In this document: piece after piece, positions 12,538-17,564 of the stretch
How positions within the stretch are numbered: position 1 is the stretch's first letter
Layout: every line of letters begins with the position of its first letter
Assembly (NCBI GenBank): GCA_964633825.1
Contig: CAZWHE010000079.1
Coordinates: forward strand, 1-17,564
Direction of reading: 5' to 3'
Length of the DNA: 17,564 nucleotides
Source of the DNA: CAZWHE01 sp964633825
GTDB taxonomy: Bacteria > Planctomycetota > B15-G4 > CAYZWU01
Made by a program: the position numbers and the translations under genes
The notes under the pieces: model-generated
Told to the model about the DNA's origin: nothing
Databases searched by the model: none
Seen by the model: the letters and a program-made list of their open reading frames with translations, nothing else

Positions 12538-14615
12538 TGGTGATTTTTGTAATCAAGCCGCATGGGCCAGGCATACTTGACCCAGAAAAGGTGAAGGAGA
12601 TCCTGCCCGTCTATGGCCAAGGCCGGCTGTGTTCCCGTTATCGCGCCATGAGAGGCGGTGCACCAGGTGCTTCCGCCGTCCTGGCTCGTGCCGCAGCGGA
12701 TCGCCGGACCCGCGCCTTGGTAATCCTCCCAGACAGCCACAAGGCCCGCATCGCTGGAAATGATTCGCGGATGCCAGGCGCCGTTTGTCGGTTCATCGAT
12801 TACGGTCACATCATCCCATGTCGTTCCATCGGCCGAGTTCCGGACCACGACTTTGAAAATATTGCTGTAGCTTTCTGTCCAGATGATGTGAATCCCCGAC
12901 TCATCGAAAGCGATATCGGGATGAACCGAAGGGTCGGGCGTATCGGAGATTTGAACGGGCGTCAGCCACTGGCTTCCGTCGAACCGGGTGTAATAAATGT
13001 CCGTGGTCCCATCTTCAGTTACAACGTATTCGTAAACCACATGGGTGCCGTTTGCCGACTGGGCGCACCGAATCCTTCCCCCCCGGTGTCCCAGGCTCAA
13101 AGTACTGGAATCGACGACGGTTCCGTTATCCAGCCGGACCATGTGGATCAGGGTGCTCGTCTTCGGTTCGACCCAACAAACCTGGAGAATTCCCTGTGAG
13201 TAACATGCAGACGGCCTTAAGTGCGCGCTATAAGTGGTTTGTCCGGGAAAATAGATCGTGTTGGACCAAGTATTCCCGTTATCCCGGCTTTCGCGGATTG
13301 CGATTTGAAAAGAGCCGTCCTCTTTCAGGCAGCTCCAGGCCGCTGCCACGAGATCTCCCTCCGCCGCAAGACTGGGGGTGCGATTGAAAGCTTCGTCACT
13401 GAGGACGGCGGCGTTGTTCCACGTCGATCCATTGTCCTGGCTGCAGGTGTAGATGATTTTCGAGTCCACTCCCGCCCGCATCCGGCAGGCCATGTGAATC
13501 CTCCCATTGGAGGCGGCGGCGGCAGGCTGGAAATAGAGCCGGGGATCCTGCGGCGGCGTGGTGAACATTTCCTTGAGAACCCGTCCCTGGCTGAACGTCG
13601 GACTGAACCCGAGCATGGCCGCGATCGTAGAGGCGAGATCGACGTTGTAACACCGCGTGTCAACTATATTGTTTTCCTTGATGCCGGGACCGATGACCAA
13701 AAAGGGGACGTGGCGGCAGCCGGAGCAGGAATCGCCGTGGCTGGCAAATCCGATATTGATGTGGTCGAGATGTCTCCCATGATCCGTTGTAATGAGGATG
13801 GCCGTGTTATCTTGATAATAGGGATCCTGCCAAATCATCTGACAGATGTCGTACAAGTAGGAATCGGCCTTCTTCAGAGCGTAAGTGTACATATCCCAAT
13901 CACCGCTGTGGCCGTAGCTGTCTGTTTTCGCCAGGTTTATGAGCGCAAGAGACGGATGGTACGTGTCGATCACTCTCTGGACTTCACCCACCACATCTTC
14001 GTCGCTTTTGACGACCTGAGGGGTTGAATCGTTGTAGATGTGAGGCTCGTTCTGATCAATGGAAAAGAGGGGATTCAGGCAGACGCCGACCTTGCGGATG
14101 TTGCCCTTGCCGTTGATGATCCACGTCTTGTCCTTCGGGATTCCGAGCTGCGATCGGTAATACTGAAAGACACTGGGCTCGTCTTGAACAATTTTTATCG
14201 GCCCATAGAGCGGCATATCCTGAATAACGCCCGAGACCATCGTGGCATGCGAAGCGGTTGTCATCGTGCTCGAGATGATCGAGAATTTCGTGAACATTGT
14301 CCCAAGGGGTCTGATGTCGTTCCAGAGATGCGGCGTGTAACGGTGCTCGGGATCGTCAAAGAATTCGCTGTATCTCAGGCCGTCTATGAGAATGAGAAAG
14401 ACGTTCTCGATGGCTCGACCTTTTTCAGGAGAGCCCGAAGACGCCTTCTTTCCGAGAAACGCCCCGGCCGGAGCGGGATCGAAGCCGGTGCCCGTTTGAA
14501 AAGGAAGTTTTGCAGCTCTTTTCGGTTCGGTCTCTTTTCCGGAATCGAAAGAACCGATAAAACCGGCGACAAGAAACGAGCATATAAGGCAGAGAAGGAC
14601 TGCGATCCTTTTCAT
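12531..14615 (-). CDS. Secreted alkaline-phosphatase-superfamily enzyme fused to BNR-type propeller (copy 1)
   Basis: The protein is 694 aa. The start at 14615 is fixed by GGGAG at 14623-14627, 7 nt upstream; an upstream in-frame start at 14669 lacks such a site. A signal peptide occupies about 1-22, followed by a low-complexity linker to about 68. The catalytic domain (about 70-350) carries Asp78 in IDG, Thr119/120 in TMTTASHAT, Asp232 and His236 in DSYGH, Asp278-His279 in TTDHGRH and His293 in SHGDS, with Cys297 and Cys300 just after. The C-terminal half holds four Asp-boxes (SQDNGSTW, SRDNGNTW, NSADGTTW, SQDGGSTW) of a sialidase-like propeller that may bind glycans. It is a close paralogue of 10098-12284 in the same orientation, so the pair is a tandem duplication. 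It lies 88 bp after the beta-helix gene and may share its transcript. Substrate unknown. Confidence 0.9.
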   Translation of the reverse strand: MKRIAVLLCLICSFLVAGFIGSFDSGKETEPKRAAKLPFQTGTGFDPAPAGAFLGKKASSGSPEKGRAIENVFLILIDGLRYSEFFDDPEHRYTPHLWNDIRPLGTMFTKFSIISSTMTTASHATMVSGVIQDMPLYGPIKIVQDEPSVFQYYRSQLGIPKDKTWIINGKGNIRKVGVCLNPLFSIDQNEPHIYNDSTPQVVKSDEDVVGEVQRVIDTYHPSLALINLAKTDSYGHSGDWDMYTYALKKADSYLYDICQMIWQDPYYQDNTAILITTDHGRHLDHINIGFASHGDSCSGCRHVPFLVIGPGIKENNIVDTRCYNVDLASTIAAMLGFSPTFSQGRVLKEMFTTPPQDPRLYFQPAAAASNGRIHMACRMRAGVDSKIIYTCSQDNGSTWNNAAVLSDEAFNRTPSLAAEGDLVAAAWSCLKEDGSFQIAIRESRDNGNTWSNTIYFPGQTTYSAHLRPSACYSQGILQVCWVEPKTSTLIHMVRLDNGTVVDSSTLSLGHRGGRIRCAQSANGTHVVYEYVVTEDGTTDIYYTRFDGSQWLTPVQISDTPDPSVHPDIAFDESGIHIIWTESYSNIFKVVVRNSADGTTWDDVTVIDEPTNGAWHPRIISSDAGLVAVWEDYQGAGPAIRCGTSQDGGSTWCTASHGAITGTQPALAIDGQDLLHLFWVKYAWPMRLDYKNHQL

Positions 14616-14703
14616 AACCGATCTCCCGAGAACAAGGAACAGGATCCCGGCAAACCCCGGAGCACGCAAATAGTACCGCGGGGCGGCCGGGTCACATCGA
14701 TCT

Positions 14704-16497
14704 TCATTCGATTTTCATGATCATCAAGTTGGTCAGCTCCAGTCCGACAAGAGCCTGAACAGGATATTCTTCTCCGGCGTTCCACTGTACGGGGATCCTG
14801 CCCGCAGCGACGAGGACTCCGTTCGCCGGTATCGATCCAAGCCAGTATTTCTGGCACGGCGGCGCCAGGTAGAGATCACCGTATGGCGGAATATATTGGG
14901 GCGGATCGAGGACGCCGGACCCCAGAGCCATGACAGCAGGCGATGTCGACGGAATCCCGACGATCATGATTTCTACCTGTCCGCCCGGCGTCAAATTGCC
15001 GGTGCAGTAAAGATGAACGCTGAATTCGTCGGCGCCCATGTCAACATCGCCCTCGACAACACGGGGATCGCCCTCGTTGTCTTCGGAAGGCATGCCTGCG
15101 GCCGATTCATCCCCCCCATCCTTGCAAGGAGAGAGATAGGTCAAATGATAATCCCGGCTGTTCGGCAAACCGGGAGCGACAAAAAGAGGATCGGCATCGA
15201 TCATGCCCATTCCCCAGACGAGCGTGCAGCCCGCTTCGACATGTGCCGAGGCCTGTCCTCCCTCGACGTCGGAATAACTGATATTCATTAAAGCCGGGCT
15301 CGATCCGACGTAAATCTCCGGCCCTGTTTGGGCGCAGTTGGTCCATGAGATCGTGTTGGTCACCGTCGCGGAAGAGTTGTCTCGGATGCTTATACCGCCC
15401 CCCTCGCTTGCCGTGTTGCCTGTTACGGTGTTATTCAAAACGACAGCCGAAGTGCAGTGGTCCGAAATACTGATCCCCCCGCCGAAACCGCCGGATGAGT
15501 TATCGGCAAGGATGTTGTTGATAACAGCCATGGAAGCCTTGAAGTGGCATTTGATCCCCCCGCCGTCATAGTAAGAGATATTTTCCGACAAGACGTTGTC
15601 GATGATTGTTGGATACGATTGATATGAGACGAAAACGCCGCCGCCGTAAATGGCCGAATTTTCGATGATTCCGTTTTTTGATATGAGCGGCGAGGAAGAG
15701 GTGCAATAAACTCCGCCGCCGCCGCCGTTCGTATTTGTGGAGACATTGCCCGAGATAGTATTCCGCTCAATCAGGGTGGATGAATGAAAAGCGCAATAGA
15801 TGCCGCCCCCGTTTGAGCGTGCAGAATTATCGGAGATCGTATTGCCCGAAATCGTCATATCCGATTCGAAGCAGTATATTCCACCGCCGTTGGACGAGTA
15901 GATCAAATCGGTGGCTTGGTTGCCGGTGATGACATTGTTCGTTACAGCGGCGTGGGAGGACTGGTCGCAGAAGATCCCTCCGCCATCGCCGGTGACCGTG
16001 TTGTCCGAGATCGTGTTGTTATCTATGCCGGGCGATGAAGCGGCGGTGCAAAAGATTCCGCCTCCGCTGTCTGCCGAGTTCCCTGTGACCGTGCACTCCG
16101 ATATCGTTGGAGAAGAGCCGGAGCAGTAGATCCCGCCGCCGAAATAAAGCACCCAGACCGGATCGAATGTTCCCGTTCCGTTCGTGATGGTAAAACCCTG
16201 CAAAAGCGATCCCGATCCTTCATTGTTGCTGAAAGTGACAACGCTTCCGGCTTGATTTCCGTCGATTATGGTGATGCCGGCTCCTTGTTCACTCTGAACA
16301 GTGATCGCTTTGCCGAGAAAATCGATATTTTCGGTATAAGTGCCTGGCCGAACGATAATTGTGTCGCCAGGAACAGCGGCATCGATTGCGTCTTGAATGG
16401 AGTTGTAGTTGTCGGGGACGTAAACAGTTGCGGCGGTTGCAGTGTAAATAGTGAAAAACAAGTAGATTACACCGAAGATTCCTCCCTTGTACATCAT
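14704..16497 (-). CDS. Secreted right-handed parallel beta-helix protein with C-terminal accessory domain
   Basis: The protein is 597 aa from the ATG at 16497; a second ATG follows at once, and GGGGAAGG precedes it. A GTG at 16509 is less likely. A signal peptide at about 1-22 ends in ATAA. The segment VYVPDNYNSIQDAIDAA...PGDTIIVRPGTY is the usual N-terminal cap of pectin-lyase-like helices. Ten coils follow, each marked by GGGI/V (GGGIYC, GGGIFC, GGGIKC, GGGISI) and Asn-rich TISxNTxxGN turns. A conserved SPCKDGGDES...DMGADEF segment near 460-490 closes the helix. The last 110 or so residues are a separate beta domain beginning LYCTGNLTPGGQ, often seen at the C-terminus of exported proteins. 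No polysaccharide-lyase active site could be picked out, so it may be a lyase-like enzyme or a binding/adhesive protein. Confidence 0.9.
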   Translation of the reverse strand: MMYKGGIFGVIYLFFTIYTATAATVYVPDNYNSIQDAIDAAVPGDTIIVRPGTYTENIDFLGKAITVQSEQGAGITIIDGNQAGSVVTFSNNEGSGSLLQGFTITNGTGTFDPVWVLYFGGGIYCSGSSPTISECTVTGNSADSGGGIFCTAASSPGIDNNTISDNTVTGDGGGIFCDQSSHAAVTNNVITGNQATDLIYSSNGGGIYCFESDMTISGNTISDNSARSNGGGIYCAFHSSTLIERNTISGNVSTNTNGGGGGVYCTSSSPLISKNGIIENSAIYGGGVFVSYQSYPTIIDNVLSENISYYDGGGIKCHFKASMAVINNILADNSSGGFGGGISISDHCTSAVVLNNTVTGNTASEGGGISIRDNSSATVTNTISWTNCAQTGPEIYVGSSPALMNISYSDVEGGQASAHVEAGCTLVWGMGMIDADPLFVAPGLPNSRDYHLTYLSPCKDGGDESAAGMPSEDNEGDPRVVEGDVDMGADEFSVHLYCTGNLTPGGQVEIMIVGIPSTSPAVMALGSGVLDPPQYIPPYGDLYLAPPCQKYWLGSIPANGVLVAAGRIPVQWNAGEEYPVQALVGLELTNLMIMKIE

Positions 16498-16778
16498 TTC
16501 CTTCCCCACTCTATAATTGCACTTACAGATAAAAACAGCTTACATCCGGATGGCATTTGAATAGGGTCAACTTGATAAAGATTAGCACGAAATATCAAAA
16601 AAGCCTAAATAAAAATACCTTGAGAGCGACAGGAAATGTCAATTCCCGGATAGAAATCCGGCTTATATTTGGACATGCTTTTTTCATGCCGGGCCCCGGC
16701 CTTTCGTCCCCCATGTTTTTATGTTAATATTTTGATCAGATAAATATCCAAATGCCACGGAGCCCTCAGAGGAATGTC
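16498..16778. promoter_or_regulatory. AT-rich divergent intergenic region
   Basis: These 281 bp lie between the minus-strand beta-helix gene and the plus-strand esterase. The region is clearly AT-richer than its surroundings and should hold divergent promoters. A TAATAT (about 16724-16729) is a possible plus-strand -10, but no good -35 is paired with it. CCGGAT 16646-16651 and ATCCGG 16656-16661 form a 6-bp hairpin with an AGAA loop, and a GCCGGG/CCCGGC inverted repeat lies near 16689-16701. No small gene is supported. Confidence 0.4.
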
Positions 16779-17564
16779 ATGATACGAATCACTGTTTCTG
16801 CCGGCGCCGCTTTCGTCATGGCGTCTTTATTCTGTGCTTCTGTCTCAGCATCGGACGTGGAAGTGTTTATTTTGGCCGGTCAGTCCAATGCCGTCGGGTA
16901 TGGCTCCAATGCAAGCGATCTTCCTCCTGACCTTCAATCGCCGCAAACGGACGTGCTCTTCTGGTTCGAAGAGGGCCCCTGGAATTCGGTGACCAATCCC
17001 GCCCTCCGCATTCGTTCAAACGGCTGGATTGCACTTCAATACCAGAGCGATCCGAACTTCGGCACCTTCGGAGGACCTGTCGACGGTTTCGGCCCCGAGA
17101 TCAAACTGGGTCGGGTTCTGGCCGACACGATCTTGGACGATGTGGCCGTCATCAAATTTGCCATCAATGCCACGAGTCTGGCTCATGACTGGAATGCCCT
17201 GGCTCCGGGACCGCTTTATACCGAAATGAACGCCATTGTGGGCACGGCGATGACGGAACTCGCCAACATGGGGCACACGGGGCGGATCGCCGGCTTCTTC
17301 TGGATGCAGGGCGAGTGGGATGCGCTGAACGCCGGCGATGCGGCCGCTTACGAGGGCAACCTGACGGCACTTGTCCAACAGGTTCGCAATGATTTCGGTG
17401 ATCCAGATCTCCCCTTCACCTTTGGCCGGTTGAACTCTCAGATCTATTTGTCCCCCTATGGCATCTCACAGGCAGACCTCGATACGGTGCGCACGGCGCA
17501 GGAAAATGTGGCCGGCGCTGTCAGTGAAACAGCCATGGTCGACACGGACCTCATGCCTCTCAAT
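16779..17564 (+). CDS. Exported SASA-family esterase (sialate O-acetylesterase-like), truncated by window end
   Basis: The frame is open from the ATG at 16779 through the right edge (262 codons, no stop). GAGG lies about 6 nt before the ATG; an ATG at 16774 is in another frame. A signal peptide occupies about 1-24 (ends SVSA). FILAGQSNAVGYG carries the GQSN block with the presumed nucleophile Ser36. The second block reads FFWMQGEWDA (about 174-183), where the family usually has QGESD. A catalytic Asp/His block would be expected past the edge. Family members (SGNH/CE6-like) remove acetyl groups from sialic acid or xylan sugars outside the cytoplasm; the substrate here is unknown. It is transcribed away from the beta-helix gene, and the secreted propeller enzymes nearby suggest a shared glycan theme, which is only contextual. 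Confidence 0.88.
   Translation, partial: MIRITVSAGAAFVMASLFCASVSASDVEVFILAGQSNAVGYGSNASDLPPDLQSPQTDVLFWFEEGPWNSVTNPALRIRSNGWIALQYQSDPNFGTFGGPVDGFGPEIKLGRVLADTILDDVAVIKFAINATSLAHDWNALAPGPLYTEMNAIVGTAMTELANMGHTGRIAGFFWMQGEWDALNAGDAAAYEGNLTALVQQVRNDFGDPDLPFTFGRLNSQIYLSPYGISQADLDTVRTAQENVAGAVSETAMVDTDLMPLN

Noticed and set aside
13221..14720. Two plus-strand open frames opposite the first phosphatase gene
   Set aside because: The minus strand encodes a complete enzyme with conserved metal ligands; the opposite frames show no domain features.
15340..16170. Repeated CCGCC-rich motifs in the 15.3-16.2 kb region
   Set aside because: They are the codons for GGGIYC-type coils of the beta-helix protein, not a DNA-level repeat element.
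16646..16661. CCGGAT-AGAA-ATCCGG hairpin followed by a T run at about 16679-16684, considered as terminator or small RNA
   Set aside because: It lies between two divergent genes with no transcript to end. The stem is short and the T run is too far away.

Overview
The window is about 17.6 kb of moderately GC-rich bacterial DNA. It holds a eukaryotic-type Ser/Thr kinase with a C-terminal accessory region, a PF07638-type ECF sigma factor, a second ECF sigma factor, and many large secreted repeat proteins. That mix fits Acidobacteriota, Aminicenantes-like or Planctomycetes-like lineages. This is an inference from gene content: there is no rRNA or marker gene to settle it. No tRNA, rRNA, CRISPR array, transposase or phage gene was seen.

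Layout, left to right. (1) 1-2149, minus strand: a single-pass membrane protein with a DUF4097-like outer domain, followed 42 bp later by a Ser/Thr kinase cut by the left edge. (2) 2325-4382, minus strand: a compact three-gene operon of ECF sigma factor, small single-TM protein (candidate anti-sigma) and exported double-PDZ protein, with hairpins after the last gene. The first two genes overlap by an unusual 92-95 nt. (3) 4710-5816, plus strand: an exported TolB/PD40-like beta-propeller protein, divergent from the sigma operon and closed by a strong hairpin that also serves the converging gene. (4) 5920-8571, minus strand: an 883-aa exported protein with 14 tandem repeats of about 52 residues. 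(5) 8845-12284, minus strand: an operon of an alkaline-phosphatase-superfamily/BNR-propeller fusion, a proline-iminopeptidase relative that appears to have lost three internal blocks, and a PF07638-type sigma factor. A near-consensus sigma-70 promoter precedes it. (6) 12531-16497, minus strand: a second phosphatase/propeller paralogue preceded by a right-handed beta-helix protein. (7) 16779 to the right edge, plus strand: an exported SASA-type (sialate O-acetylesterase-like) esterase, truncated by the window.

The theme is envelope signalling plus export. Two sigma-factor systems and one membrane kinase sit among secreted hydrolases and propeller or helix proteins, most with clear signal peptides. 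The most unusual items are the iminopeptidase relative, which keeps its nucleophile elbow but appears to lack the oxyanion segment and the Asp and His of the triad, the long sigma/anti-sigma overlap beside a G5 tract, and the tandem phosphatase-propeller paralogues with a shared CxGC motif next to a predicted metal-binding His. I did not identify a clearly new multi-gene system. The sigma-TM-PDZ module and the phosphatase/defective-peptidase/sigma operon are the best candidates.
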